Part shown: positions 10,465-23,318 of the stretch, piece by piece
Layout: every line of letters starts with the position of its first letter
How positions within the stretch are numbered: position 1 is the stretch's first letter
NCBI RefSeq assembly: GCF_030272615.1
Contig: NC_081414.1
Location: 341,978,717 to 342,042,716, forward strand
Length of the DNA stretch: 64,000 bases
Source: Cryptomeria japonica
Taxonomy: Eukaryota > Streptophyta > Pinopsida > Cupressales > Cupressaceae
Reading direction: 5' to 3'
Program-made: the position numbers and the translations under genes
Notes under the pieces: model-generated
Told to the model about the DNA's origin: nothing
The model's input: only the letters and a program-made list of their open reading frames with translations
Database searches by the model: none

Positions 10465-11849
10465 GATGATTATAAAATGGCCAATCATTTAAGTCATGAT
10501 AGGATTTTGAATTTTTAGTGTACTTTTACATTAATAAAAAAGGGATGAATGATCTAATAACTTAGACCAACTTATTATGATGACTCACTTGACTTAACCC
10601 AAAATTTTGACTATTTTTTTCTTACTTGTGTTTGATTCAATCACATACTCAGGCACATCTATCCAAACATGATAAGCATCCATCCAACCGAGATAAGCAT
10701 CCAGGGTAAAACCACAAACTTGTGTCACACTTTTATAAAGGAACTAGCCAACACAACTAAAACTGTTTAACTTCGACCTCTTAAAAGTGACATTTCTAAA
10801 TTGAATTTTGAAATGATGTAAACTAATCAAATGAAAAAATATTAATGAAATTTAGGTCTGTTGATTTTTTATTTTTTTTGAAAAAAATTGATATTTTTTT
10901 TATAAATTCAAAGATAAATTTTTCGTTGGTAAAAAATGCTGAAAATCAGGGGTTCTAGTTGGCGTCACCAAAAATAATGAAAAATAGACTTTATTTTTTC
11001 TGATTTTTTTTCCAAATAGAGAACATATATATTCAGTGTTAAAAAAAATAAAAAATTTGATGTATATTTTTCTCGTTATAATATTTTGAAGTCCAACATA
11101 GCTAAGTTTGACAGTTTTCATTCAATATCACCTTTTGACTACTAAATTTATCATTGACCAAAAAAAATTACCCTTTTTGAGAAGATTCTCTCATCTAGTG
11201 AAAAAGATATTTTTTTAATTTTTTTAAATATGATTTAATTTTAAAAAAAAATTCTAATCAACCTCTTTTATAACTTTAAAAAGCTACTCCCATGTTTAAT
11301 TAATAAAAAATATTAAAATGAATCAAAATACTTAAAAAATTATATTTCTAGATTCGTGACTTCGAGCTCTAAAAAAAGGTACTTTTAGATTTTGCAAAAA
11401 AATATTTTGCTTGAAGAAAGATTGAGTAGAAGTGAGAAGTTTGAGAAATACATAGTTTTTCACCATTTTTGTGCCACATCACATAACACATAGGATAGTC
11501 CGGTCAGACAAACCTTAGTTATAACAATTCAAAAAAAATGATTTGTTTTAAGGGAAGCATTTGAACGAAGGGGAGTTTGGTCGAACTCCCGATGTCATTT
11601 CATCGCCATGTAGCCCGAGCGTAGTTTAGCTAGACTACCCTCAATTGGCCCAAAGTGTGACACAACTCCACGCTTTGTCCCTCCATATAACCATACGGGT
11701 TAAGCATCTATCCATACAAGACATGAGGTTTCATCTATCCAATTCAAGATAGGCATCTACCCAAATGGAGCAGGCATATATTCATAAGAATGGGAAATGC
11801 TCTAGCTAGAGACTTTAGATTCATCAAGACCATCTGGGTACTAAGTCAC
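10465..11849. other. AT-rich region without a recognisable gene
   Basis: The sequence is strongly AT-rich with many A and T runs. A 73-codon minus-strand frame at 10900-11121 resembles nothing I know. I see no LTR boundary, RNA gene or long frame. Confidence 0.5.
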
Positions 11850-12400
11850 TCTCTAAAGGCTACAATCCCCTACTAGGAGTGCACCGAGGTTGCCCTCCTT
11901 AGGAGTAAATGAATTTTTTTGTTTAAGAAGCTTGAGTTCTACCTCAGAATTTGGCCTAAAGCCTTGAGAATTCAAGTGAATCCATATGAGGTTCTTTTCG
12001 AGTATGCATTGAATTACTTTTGATCTTCCAATTAGTGTTATATATACCAATTGATTGAAAGACTAAGGAGCTTCAAAAACCAACTACTCAACCTTAACCA
12101 AATCCTAATTCTTATCCTTGTTCTTCTGAGTACTAGGGACAACTCCATCCCTAGACTGCCTACATACCTGTTTCAACACGGGATCGAGGTGTAAAATATG
12201 TAGTTCTGGTTTCTAACTATGGTTTAATGTAAATAGTTTGGTGGGTAGGCAACCCTTTCTAGGGTCAATGTCCCAAACAGTTTTTTTGTGGTTGCTATCC
12301 ACGATGGTAGCTCTATAGCAAAAAGGCTCAAGGTGGCCTTCTACTTGTGACTAAAACAACTGAGTTCTATTTCCTAATAAATATGTCACCCTTGACCCAT
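11850..12400 (-). pseudogene. heavily stopped coding relic, probably retroelement
   Basis: One minus-strand frame reads as protein-like sequence broken by many stops. In 12100-12170 it runs GM*AV*GWSCP*YSEEQG, with TAG codons at plus 12133, 12151 and 12160 in the same frame. Each is a single C-to-T step from CAG. A short clean stretch at 11853-12050 contains IWIHLNSQGF and KEGNLGALL. I do not recognise a domain. A LINE fragment inserted just beyond its 5' side (12417-12646). It may also be a chance low-complexity frame. Confidence 0.3.
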
Positions 12401-12405
12401 TAACA

Positions 12406-12416
12406 TCCATTGAATT
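12406..12416. repeat. target-site duplication, left copy, of truncated LINE
   Basis: TCCATTGAATT, identical to 12647-12657. The two copies bracket the LINE tail and its A-run. Confidence 0.8.
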
Positions 12417-12646
12417 GTCATATGGGACTCTTGTAAAAATGGTAGAAATAGGAGGGTGGGGGGTATGGCTGGTCAGCATATATGTTGTGAGGGTAGTGTA
12501 TACTTGTATCTGTTTCAAAATGCTACAACCGGAGGTTTTCTTGCAGGTTCTTTCCTGCCGATATACCTTGTCTGAACCCGATGTAAACTCTTTATCATTA
12601 ATATATAAGTTTAGTGGATATTCCACTTTTATCAAAAAAAAAAATG
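12417..12646 (+). mobile_element. 5'-truncated LINE, 3' UTR fragment with A-tail
   Basis: The fragment of about 230 bp ends CTTTATCATTAATATATAAG ... CCACTTTTATC followed by 11 A residues (12634-12644). Plant L1-type LINEs commonly end in CTTTTATC plus an A-tail. Perfect 11-bp repeats lie at 12406-12416 and 12647-12657, as target-primed reverse transcription produces. Severe 5' truncation is usual for LINEs. No coding part remains, and the ORF crossing it is not a gene. Confidence 0.75.
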
Positions 12647-12657
12647 TCCATTGAATT
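12647..12657. repeat. target-site duplication, right copy, of truncated LINE
   Basis: TCCATTGAATT, directly after the A-run; identical to 12406-12416. Confidence 0.8.
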
Positions 12658-14450
12658 CCATCAAGATAAATTTTTTTTTTAGAATCATCACACGCAATCA
12701 AACCCTAATGGGGTTTCTAAATTTTAACTGAACGAATGATAGTTCATTTAAAACTTCTCTTTTTAGATTATTGATCCAAGGGGGATTACGCGCCCCTTGT
12801 ATTTTTACTTCCAAATGACCCTTATTTCTCTTGTGATTTATAGGGACAATGGGCTATAGATGTCATTGTTGCAACTTTATTAGGCGTAAAGTGCATAAGT
12901 TCAACACAATGACATTACAGATAAGCATGACCTAGAGGCACCATATATACTTAACACTGTTAAGTTTTTGGTTTCATCTCCTCTTGTTTAGTTGTTTAAC
13001 TAGGAATTCAACTATAAATTCATGAATCTTAGGTAAAGCAATATACTAATACAACTATGAAAATGAACTATTATATGCAAAGAATTATTGCTTGAATTTT
13101 AAATAAGATTTTAATTTTGCATAATTTAAAGGAACATGAAAATAAACAAATAAAATCTTTGAAGGAAAATAATGATAATAATTGAACTCTAAAACTTGAA
13201 CTAAATACATGAAAGTACTAATTGCTTGAAAACTATGATAATTGTAAGAGTTAGCTTATGAAAATGATTTGAATTACTTGCAAGATACTAATTGCTTTGA
13301 AACAAAAACTATTACTTTTAAATATGAAACCTATTACTTGAAAGGTACTAAATTGCCTGAAGAAAATTAAATTATTAAATAACAAGATTTTGGAAATGAA
13401 TTTAATATTTATTTATTTGAAGGAAATTTTTTTTTTTTTAATAGTAAGCTTGAAAATAACCATATTATTTTTAAATACTAATTGTTTGAAAATAAGATTA
13501 GAAAAGAGTTTAAATACTTGCTAGTTAACCAATGTAAATAATAGTAAGACTCCTAATAATTCTAATCAATTTAATTTTAGTTTCTCTTGGACTAATGTCA
13601 AATCCTTTGCAAAATTATAATGAGATAAACTAACTATTCCTTCCACTCAAAATAATGTTAACTTTATCTTTAGATATTTCCTATAAATGATAACCTTATC
13701 AATTTCAAATTCTTAGAAATGAGCTAATGCTTTGCTCCTAAAATTTACTTCAAGAAAAATTATTACTTAATTTTCTAACTAATTAATCATAGAAAACTCA
13801 TTTGCTTGATTAAGACAATAATCCAAAAAAATTCTAGATCAACAAATTTAACTTTATTCAACCTCCAAACTAAGTTTCATTTTCATTTACACCAAAAGAT
13901 AATTATTTAATTTGAGATGTAAAAAGGACTTCTCTCATCCTAATTTCTCTTTTAGTAAAGAGGAACTAGATAAATCTATGGTTTTTAAAGTAATGTTTCA
14001 TACTTTGGGTTTTATTCATTTCTAGTTACCAATGATCATTATTGTTTAGATTTTAGATTTAAGTTTTTTTTACTCCTATCAAGTTAGTTATCTAAACGAA
14101 TTCAAATAAAATTTCAATAAAAATTTCATAATAAATATCACTCAACTTCAACTAATTAATGGATTTGGTTGAAAAAGAAATGAATGAATGAAACTAATTT
14201 AAACCATCTAAAAGGTTGTAAGTAATACGATGCACTCCTAAACTTCTAAAAATAATACTTTTCTTATCAAAGATTTATTTTTCTTATCAAGGATTTTATC
14301 TACTATCCTTTTTCTTATCTTTTGAGAGAAAAATTTTGCTTTTGAAGATTTGTTCTATTAAAATATAAAATTATATTTATTACTCTCAAATCTTAAATAA
14401 TTCATTTTCTAAAGCTTCTGAGGCAAAAATTAAACTTCCAAGTTTTGTTT
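12658..14450. other. AT-rich region without a recognisable gene
   Basis: I see no long frame and no LTR end. Between about 13210 and 13500 the word ACTAATTGCTTGAAA recurs in degraded form (for example TACTAATTGTTTGAAA), suggesting a decayed tandem repeat or old LTR. Otherwise featureless. Confidence 0.45.
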
Positions 14451-14639
14451 TTTTACTACAAAGGGGTGAAAATTTGTTCAAACACAAAAGAAATACAAAG
14501 AAGAGGCTTTAAATAGCCCTCTTAGTCTCAACCAGGTGGTCCAACTTTTGAGACAGGTCGAGGGGTAATTGACCCCTATCCACAATGTTCCAATTATACA
14601 TTTAATTAGAGGCCCATTTGGCCAAATAGTCTGCAACTC

Positions 14640-15020
14640 CATTCCATTCTCTAGGGATATGACTAAAATTCATAGATTCCAAGGAAACAAAAAATGAAGA
14701 ATTCGTTTAATAACCAAAGCTAAATACCAGCATGCATCATCTAACCTCTGCCTATTAAAAAAATTCACCACCACTTGAGAATTAGATTCACAGATAATAC
14801 TTCTCCACCTAAGATCGCAACTACACTTCATAGCATAAAGAATAGCAAGAGCCTCCATCAAATTACATTAGAATGCATGCCCTTATAGACAGAAAAGATA
14901 AAATAAACAATACCAGAGTTGTCTCACCCAACTCCACCAATACTAGCATGACCAGGATTTCCATGAGAAGAACCATCGGTGCTGGTTTTTAGAACTCCCT
15001 GAGGAGGAGGGCACCAATGA
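14640..15020 (-). pseudogene. LINE-1 RNase H domain remnant
   Basis: The frame contains LKTSTDGSSHGNPGHASIGG, the usual start of the plant-LINE RNase H, with its first acidic residue (TDGSS). Further on come MEALAILYAMKCSCDLRWRS and ICESNSQVVVNFF, the helix with the catalytic Glu and the strand after it. There the usual ExDS reads ESNS, so the third acidic residue is changed to Asn. SHIPREWNGVADYLAKWASN closes the domain. RNase H would remove element RNA from the cDNA hybrid. Several TAG stops interrupt it. Confidence 0.75.
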
Positions 15021-15059
15021 GCCTCCCTATTCATCTTTTGAAGAAGATGTCGACATTTA

Positions 15060-18000
15060 TTTTTCATACCCTATCCAGCAAACCTTGAAACATCTCCTCG
15101 AGGAGGAAGGTTGAGGCAATTGTAAAAAACAACATCTCTTGGATCCACCTGGTCACCCAAGTCACACCTTGTCGAAATAGTTTTGCCAAGAGAATGAAGA
15201 ATGTTCCACCAAAAATTTTGGGTAGCCATCTTGGTATCTTGAAAAATCCTATGAGTCCTTTCCAACAGAATATGCCAAATAATGAATGTGAGACCAAGAG
15301 CCCAAACAACTTGAAGAGAAGTCTTAACTGGGGCCTTGCCCTAACGAGCAAAAAATTCAGCCAAAGAAGAGACATGCCAACAAGCTTGATTCCATGCATC
15401 CCACCAAAAGTGTTAGATCTCCCTAGAGAAGGAACATTAGAAGAAAAGATGAGAAACACTCTCCTCACAATTTCAATGCAAAACACACATTGAGGGACCC
15501 TAGAACCCGTCCTTGCACAAATTATCCCAAGTAAGACACCGATTTTGAACCACCAACCACAAGAGAAAGTTGCACTTGGGCTAGGAGAATTTGTTCCACA
15601 CTTGTTTTCACCAAGGTACCTTTATGTCATTGAACATTTGTCTATCAAGCTCCACATACCTTGAAGAAACAAGGAACTTACTAGATGAATCACCACCCCC
15701 AAGATAAAACATCATGCCCAACCAAGGCATTACATTCACAAGAAGCAAGAATCTAAGCCAACTTTTTCCTATCCTCCTTCGATCCACGTGGCATCCATTC
15801 ACCAAAGTGATTTCATTTGTAACCAATAGCCTGTCCTAAATTATGAGCCATCTTATATTTGCACAACCTTATCCCAGCCAACCTTATGAAATATATCACA
15901 AAGGGATTGGAGGTGCAGATACATTATAAGGATAGGAGGATTACCATCCCAAGAATCCAACCAAAAAAGGGCCTTTGAGCCCTAATTACAGATCCAAAAT
16001 ATATCATTCTTAATCAACTGAGCCCCCCTTTTCAAAGTAATCTAGATCATAGAGCTCCTTCCCTCCAAAGGGTAGCAAGGAATATCCAAAAAGCACACAC
16101 CTTTAAGATACTTGTGAGTAAGAATACAAGCCCAAATCTAATGCTGACTAGTACACCAATGCTAATATAACTTGGCAGCTAGATCCTACCCATTCAAAAT
16201 AGTAGAATGAAGACCAAGGCCCCTTTCCTTCCTTGGCCTACACACAGAATCCCACTTAACTAAACTCTGCTTAGCAGTCTGCAAATTACCGCTCCAAAGC
16301 AACTTTTGCAAGAGAGAAACAAGTTCCTTAAGGAAATACAAAGGAGCCACCTAAACTTAAAACTTATAAATAGGAAGATCCTGGATGATAGATTGGAGAA
16401 GATTCACTCTAGCAGCTATGGATAACCAGCAATGAGTCCAATGAGTAACCTTACAATGCAACTTGTCAAGAAAATTTAGCCAAGAAGCCCTAGGTAGCCT
16501 ACTAGTAGTAAGAGGGATACCTAGATATATAAAGGGAAGAGACCCAATCTAAAACCATAAAACATGAGAAATACTCCTCTGAATAGCTTTAGGGGTATTA
16601 AAAAAGAAGATATAAGACTTATGCTCATTGAATTTATGGCTTGAGGCAGCAAGATAAGTATCCAATTCCAATCTAAAATATTCAACTTCCTAAAGGCGAG
16701 CAATACCCATAAGATAAATTTCACCAACTAAGCATGAGAAAGCTTTGGTAATCCATATCCCCAACTCCGACCATGAATAATTCCATAGGCAACCCAAGAC
16801 AATAAATCTTCCCAAACCCTCAACCATAATAATAAACAAATAGGGGGAAATAGGATCACCTTGGCAAAGGCCCCTAGGAGCCCCAAAGAGCTTAGAAGGC
16901 TCACCATTTATAATAATAGAGAAAGATGAGGAGGTAACACAACTCATAGTCTAGTAGACCCAATCTAGAGATAAACATAGATTTTTCCTTGGAAGTTGCC
17001 ATAGAGTGAATGACTTTTGAAGCCACCACAACTCCATCCAAAATTTGTCTACTGGGCACAAAACCCCCTTTCTCCTCAGAGATTAAAGAAGGGAGACAAA
17101 CCTTGAGCCCCTCTACAATAAATTTAGTAATGATTTTGTACACCACATTACAAAGAGCAATGGGCCTAAAGAAATACAAATGACCAACTCTATCTTTTTT
17201 AGGAATGAGAACAATAAAATTAGAGTTCAAATCCCAAAGTATTTGTTTACAGTGAAGAGATTCATGAACAAGCTCCAACAAATCTAAATTATTAATATCG
17301 TAAAATTCCTTAAAAAATTCTACTGTAAATCTATACAAGCTTGGAACTTTGCCCTTATTCATCCCCAAAATAACTTCTTCTAATTCAGATAGAGAGATAG
17401 GATGAATGAGAGAATCATTCATCTCATTAGTGACTAGGGAGGGAATGCAAGCAAGTATCAAGTTTTCCTCAGCCTCCGCAAAAGCATAATCTTCAAAAAA
17501 GAGAGAAGAATAAAATTTCCTAGCCTCCTGAGAAAAAACCAGCATGGAGGATAACCAAAGGCCCTCAGAATTAACCAAAGAAGAAACATAACTCCTATTT
17601 CAATGAGCCTGCACAAAATGATGGAAGAAAGCAATTTTCTTGTCCCCTTCCTATAACCAATAAATTAGAGCATTTATCTTCCAAAAAACTTCCTCATGAA
17701 GTTCCCATTCCTCCACCTCTCTCACAACCTGACATTCAGCTCGACCTAAAGCATAAGAAAAACCATAATCCCAGATTTGGTGAGTAATCACATCAAGGTG
17801 CTCCTAACCCTTCCTCTTCACAACCTAAAGGTTACAAAAACACTACCTATTCTATTTCTTAAGGTGATATTTGACATATTGCATAGTTTTTTAACAAAGG
17901 GATACAAAGCAATACCATAAGCAGGACCACCATCAATCCACCATTGGACCACAAGATCATGTAAAGAAGAATCACAGAGACACATAAGTTTAAACTTAAA

Positions 18001-18735
18001 AGGAGGATTCTCAAAAACTATTAGAGAAATTGCAACAAATTTAATTGGCCAATGATCAGAACCCCTCAAATCAAGAATCTTTGAGATTGTATACAAATTC
18101 CCACCTACCCAAAAAAAAGAAAGAAGAAACTTGTCCAACCATTCAGAAATAGCATCCTCCCCACTCCACCTATTATTCAAAGTAAATAGCCCATTAAAAG
18201 GTTTGATATCAATTAAAAAAAGGAAATCCACATCTGCACAAAAGAGATCAAAAGAAGGACCCAACCAATCCAATCCTCCTCGCTTCTCCTCCAAACTCAA
18301 AATTGAATTGAAATCACCAGCTAAAACCCAAGGAATATAAGGAGAACATGATCTCACATTCCTTATATGAGACCAAAGCCGGATCTTTCCCCTAATATCA
18401 GTTGGAGCATAAACATTAGTAACCATAATAAGCTCCTGAGACTCCAAGCTAGTGGGAACTAGAGAAAGAGAAGAATGACACGTAATCCACCAAAATGGAA
18501 CAATCTTTTTAGGATCCCAAAAAAGAGCCAAACCTTCAAAACACCCCTGGGAACCAATGCATTGATATTGACCATAATGTAAAATACTAGAGGCACATTG
18601 AAGAATAGAATCAACTGAAAGCTTAGTCTCCTAGATGAAAAAGATATCCGGAGAGTGTACTGCAAACAAATCATGAATAGCCTTTTGTCTAGGGATGCTA
18701 TTTAACCCCTGTACATTCCAAGAGAGAATAATCAT
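15060..18735 (-). pseudogene. LINE-1 ORF2: endonuclease, reverse transcriptase, Cys/His region
   Basis: ORF2 starts at an ATG at 18735 (MIILSWNVQGLN). The endonuclease shows AGDFNSI (GDFN near 18304-18321) and GSDHWP (18046-18063), both catalytic motifs of the EEP family. Reverse transcriptase follows from about 17578: VLIPKKDRVGH, FRPIALCNVVYKII and GGFVPSRQILDGVV, then GAPRGLCQGDPISPYLF. The LDMxKAYDRV box with its catalytic Asp is missing through a deletion near 16960-16990. The F(A/V)DD box reads LVGE near 16730, so the catalytic Asp pair is lost too. A Cys/His region (15064-15486) and stops in several frames complete the wreck. Confidence 0.85.
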
Positions 18736-18899
18736 GGAAGAGGTTGGGAAAAGTGAGCATCAATGGGCTTGACAAACCCAGATTCCACCAATAAATATCT
18801 AGCAACCTTAATTTTCTACTGATCCTTCTTGCAGCCACCTTTAGAAGAGTTCTCAAAGGAACCCTTCTTAAGGGGATGTTGTTGCAAACCCAAAGTCGA

Positions 18900-20490
18900 A
18901 GAAGACCCTTTGCCTTTGCCAGATGCTAACACCTCCTTAGCAAAATCTGCCAAAACCATCTCTAGGCTCACCTATTCACACAAAACTTGACCATTCAAAG
19001 ACCCCTAAGGGTTATATAGGCCATGTGAAGGAAGGAGGTCCTAAATAGTCCCTTGCATTGGCATAGAGTTGGTACCCAAAATAATAGCCCCTAAAAAAGA
19101 ATCAATTGGGTTCTCTTCCTCTAGAGCCAAGGTATCCAACATCTCCAAATAGTTGAAGCCCTCATTAGTTTGTTTGTCCTGAAAGGACCTCTTTTGTCCC
19201 CGCCCCTTCCTAAGGTTTCACAGGAGCAAAACCATCCTTAACTGAGCCACCCTCTATCACAAGGGCCTTAACCGAGCCACCCTCCATCACAGTGGACTTT
19301 CTTTTATCCCCCTTGTCCAAATTTGATGTTGGTACAAAAGAAAAATTATTTGGACCTGAAGCTTTATTAACCCTAGGACATTGCCTCTAGAGATGGCCAT
19401 ACTCATGGAAAAAATGACAACAGAAAGAAATAGACTCATAATCTATCTGCTAAATCCAAGATGAAGAGCCAAGAAAAATTTCCAAAGAATTCGACAAGAA
19501 ATTATTCAAAAAAATCTCAACACAAATCCTAGCAAAAGAAATTACCTTTCTATCAAGTGTTAGTTGTGCAACTGCAGCCAACTTTCCAAGCAGAGAAGCA
19601 ACCCATTGTAAAATATCCTCTCTCTAAAAGTTGAAAGGAAGGTGAGATAGACAAACCCAAACAAGAACCCTCAAGGGTAACTCTATAGCCAAATTGAAAC
19701 CCACATGCCAAGGGTTTAAAAATAGACCCACATGATTATAAAAGTAGGGCCCTCCCTCAAAAACACAATTCCTATCAGCTATGTGCTGGAAAAGATAGCC
19801 AAAAAGTAACTACTCACGACCAACAATATCTCCGTCTCACCCTCAACCTGCCATGAATGAGGGATCCAAGAATCCAAGGCCGGTAGAGAAATTTGGATCC
19901 CAAGAATTTTGTAAATGAGAGCATGTCGGCTCCAATACGATACATCTTCCATAACCGACTCTGGAGAAAGAACCAAAACTGGACGATCCTGACTTCAAGG
20001 AAACCAACCATTGACCTTCTTCAATTTGGGGCTCTCATCCACATAAAAAGAATCTGTCGGTATTGCATGCACATCCAACAAGGAGCCATCACAATCTAAA
20101 GCACCAGGTACCACTAACGTAGAAGAAACCCTTTGTTCCTTCATACCTGATACAACAACCACCAAACCCTACAACATAATCAAACAACAACAAAGTCGAC
20201 CCACCACAAAAGAAGGCCAAGCAAAGAAGACCCGACACCACACACTCTACACTCTACAAACCACCCAAACACCCACAACAGAAAATGATTCAAACCGCCC
20301 CAACCACCACACACAACCGCCAAGCTAAAACAAAACTTTGACCCCAAAGACAACTGAACACCAAAATGGAGAGAGAACACACAAAATAGAGGAAAAGCAC
20401 GAAACAATTGAAGGAGAAAACATGGGTAGGGCACAACCCTAGCCCACACAGCAAACCAGGCCTCCCACCATCCTCAAACCCGTTCACCAA
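18900..20490 (-). pseudogene. LINE-1 ORF1 (nucleic-acid-binding protein) remnant
   Basis: A minus-strand frame carries ISLPALDSWIPHSWQVEG and VEIFLNNFLSNSLEIFLG, typical of the plant-LINE ORF1 that precedes a zinc knuckle. The knuckle is near 19380-19440 and reads CCHFFHEYGHL, stop, RQC. A TAG replaces the usual Trp and the second zinc Cys seems changed. ORF1 proteins coat LINE RNA. Stops and frame changes occur throughout, so the exact start cannot be fixed. Confidence 0.6.
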
Positions 20491-21523
20491 ATGTTTTATT
20501 CATCTCCCATTTTTATTTTTTTTAATATTATCTCCAATAAGTATTCATGAGCACAAATTTAATTATATATAATCTCAATATTTACTTTATTTATATTTTG
20601 AAACTATTTTTCTCTCAAACTTTATGTTTTATCAAAATAGTTTTATTACTGTTATTCTTTAACATATATATTATTATATTCCATGTATCATATTAAACTC
20701 ATTTAAAATGTTTTTATAGAATCTTATAAAAAGAATCTAGATTTATTCTTTCTTTCTTTTTTTTCATAGTTTTAAAAGAGATATATTTATTAGACATTAC
20801 TTTCCTTTATTTTGTTTAATAACATGCAATATATGTATTTTATATTATCTTAAAATTAATAAATAATTAAATAAATAAATAAGGAATTTAATATTGATAA
20901 GTAATGGAATAAATAAATAAATAAATAAAGGGTTTTCATGTGAATGAGAATAAATAATAAGCATGTTCAAATATTTTTATTTTTATTTTTTGAAAATACT
21001 GACTTCCAAATTTTAAAAAATTAAGATTTGAAGAAGATAAGAAAAGTATTCTTTCTCTTTCCTATCTAAATGTGAAATAAAGAGAGGATTTTAAAGAGGA
21101 GGAAATTTCTACATTGTTTAACCCAACTTATTTAAAATCCACTTTTTTAGATTTAAACAAAATATCTAAATCCCTTAAAACCACTTTTATCCTCTAAATT
21201 TTTCTCCAAGAATTTACAAAATTCTTGCAAGCAAAAAAAAATAAAAACCCTTCTTTTTCATTTTTTAGAAAGAAAAACAAGAAGAAAACATTAAGAATTG
21301 GAAGATGGGAACTTGGACCTATAAGAAAAACCAAGCGTTATTGTAGAGCCAAACACATGTTTCCCAGCTATCCTCCTCCAATCTTCTTCCTGTAACCTGG
21401 TAAAGATCTTCTCCAAGAACCTCTAAAATCCTATCTCATTCTATAGAATGTGTTTTTTTTAAATTTCTCTTACATAACTAACATAATTCAAAGCAAACTT
21501 CTTTAAAAAAAAAAGACTAACTT
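20491..21523. other. AT-rich flank without a recognisable gene
   Basis: A/T-rich sequence with runs such as (AAAT)n near 20860-20930. It lies between the 5' end of LINE-1 and the left target repeat of E1. I see no domain or RNA gene. Confidence 0.5.
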
Positions 21524-21528
21524 ATCAC
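21524..21528. repeat. target-site duplication of E1, left copy
   Basis: ATCAC immediately before TGTTGG; the partner is at 56301-56305. Confidence 0.75.
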
Positions 21529-22080
21529 TGTTGGAATCAATGAACATTGAGAGGGGGGTGAATCAGTGTTTTGCAAATTTCAAACTTGTTATTCAGATTC
21601 TTTAACCACCAAATACATAATAAGGAAAGTAAAGTGTAGCAACACAAAATAAATAACCATGTAACCATAACACCAATATTTTTATGTGAAACCCAAAAGG
21701 GAAAAGCCACAGTGGGATTTGAACCCACAATATTATTCCACTATGGCCAGTAGTAAAACAAAATGAAAAAAGGGGAATTCACTTGCATTCAGGCACACTG
21801 CCTAGGGCTCACTACTCAATTACAAAAAAATAGGGCTACAACCTTGGAGGAAGGCTCACTACCTTACATATGGTTACAAAAGGATTACACTAAGTGATGA
21901 ACTAGAAAATAACATCTAACTTTGCAAGAAATTAGTTCTAATTAGGCTCAAGGTGATCCAGTGTGACTGATGTACTAATCGGCTATGTTCTTCTCTGCAA
22001 CTGCTCATCGAATATCAAAAATTAGGATGCACACATGAAACTGTGCCCAATCACTCCTAAACCCATTACATACCTCATTA

Positions 22081-22085
22081 CCATT
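22081..22085. repeat. target-site duplication of E2, left copy
   Basis: CCATT directly before TGTTGG; the partner is at 55692-55696. Confidence 0.75.
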
Positions 22086-22255
22086 TGTTGGACACAAGAT
22101 ACCACTGAGAGGGGGGAGGTGAATCAGTGGTTTCCAATTTTAGCCTTTTAAACCTAAGAGTGAGTGTTGATTGATAAATCAAAGACCGAGTAAACCTACA
22201 TGTAAGACAAGGAAAGATATCACAATGGAGGCACACACAAATGCACATCACATAA

Positions 22256-23313
22256 CACCGATTATACGAGGAAAACCCAAGATGGGAAAAACCTCAGTGA
22301 GAAATGCTATTGGAGTCTACTGCTCCAATCTAGCCTCACAATGAAACACAATATTACAATGATTTAGGGCATCAACCCAAGGAGCACCAACCCCTAGTGA
22401 TTTAGAGCACCAACCCAAGGAGCACCAACCCCTAGTGATTTAGAAGACCAACCCCTACCCCAATCTCCAACTCAGTGACATACTATGAACATTATCAAAT
22501 ACAAAAGTGATAATCCAGTTACAAGCGATTCTTGTAACCACTGCATATACTTCACCCTATCGGTTACACTCCTCCTCTTCCTTCTATCATTTTGCCTCTG
22601 TTCTTTTCTATGTTGGTTCTCTTGCTCACCTTATTTGACTCTTTCTCTACTCCACCTCTACCTTATCTGCTCTCCTTTACTCATTGATTTTTCCTTACCA
22701 GTTCATGCTCTACTGGTTTACCTTTTCTCTTGGCCTCATTGGTTTAACTCACATTAAACCCTCTTACCAGTTTAACCACACTAACATTCAATCACTATGA
22801 CCTTCGATGAACTCTCTGACTGATTAACTATTTACTTGCACTCACTTCACCAAGGTCACTCTCTCATGCAACATCAATTCGTTCCTGTCTTTTTCCTACA
22901 TACTTATACATGAGCTCTCCTGCCAAAACCTCAGTTCAAACTGCGTTCCTTAGGGTTTCTTTGCCAACCACAAGGCCTATCAAATCAGATCTGATCTGCA
23001 TGTGGATCGACAACTTGCAAATAATCATGCATCACCACCATATCTTTTTTCTTCCAAAACACATTTTCTATACTTAGAAAACATGGATTGTCTATCGGTT
23101 TGGCTTCTTGATCAATTACCATACATGAATTCGTGCTCCTCTTCACCAAGTCTTGATCTACACCCAGACAACCTACATCAAACATTACACCACTCAGATC
23201 TTTAGTTTGTATCTAGTCACAAACCTCCTATACTCAACCCATAATTGTTGCAATCAACATTTAATGTCGACCAGCCACCATCTACCTTGCTAATGCATGC
23301 TTCTCCTGCCTCA
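22256..23313. repeat. tandem duplication inside E2, copy 1
   Basis: About 1.06 kb, matched to the next stretch at an offset of about 1072 bp. It begins with ATACGAGGAAAACCCAAGATG and ends near ACCATCTACC ... TGCTAATGCATGC. Frames of 90 codons at 22485 and 23557 are near-identical only because of this duplication; they are hydrophobic and resemble no known protein. Confidence 0.85.
22360..22460. repeat. 38-bp tandem repeat within duplication copy 1
   Basis: The unit TGATTTAGAGCACCAACCCA, continuing AGGAGCACCAACCCCTAG, repeats twice with a third partial copy. The second duplication copy (near 23456-23540) has one partial unit fewer. Confidence 0.75.
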
Positions 23314-23318
23314 TAACA

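Larger units (their letters stand above)
14460..20490 (-). mobile_element. LINE-1: decayed, near full-length L1-type LINE
   Basis: Read on the minus strand the order is ORF1 with a zinc-knuckle remnant, apurinic-type endonuclease, reverse transcriptase, a Cys/His region and RNase H, as in plant L1-type LINEs. The 3' end is near 14453-14459, where the plus strand has seven T. The 5' end is near 20490. I could not find a convincing target duplication, so both ends are approximate. All ORFs are broken and key catalytic residues are gone, so it cannot move by itself. Unlike LINE-2 it has nothing but a short UTR after RNase H. Confidence 0.8.

Noticed and set aside
20180-20449. 89-codon hydrophobic minus-strand ORF resembling a membrane protein
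   Set aside because: It lies at the 5' end of LINE-1 ORF1 and consists of Phe/Leu/Gly/Val-rich runs from T- and G-rich sequence; no family match.
14453-20520. Target-site duplication for LINE-1
   Set aside because: Sequences next to the T-run (AAGTTTTG) and near 20480 (AATGTTTTATT) share only a weak match, not enough to call.
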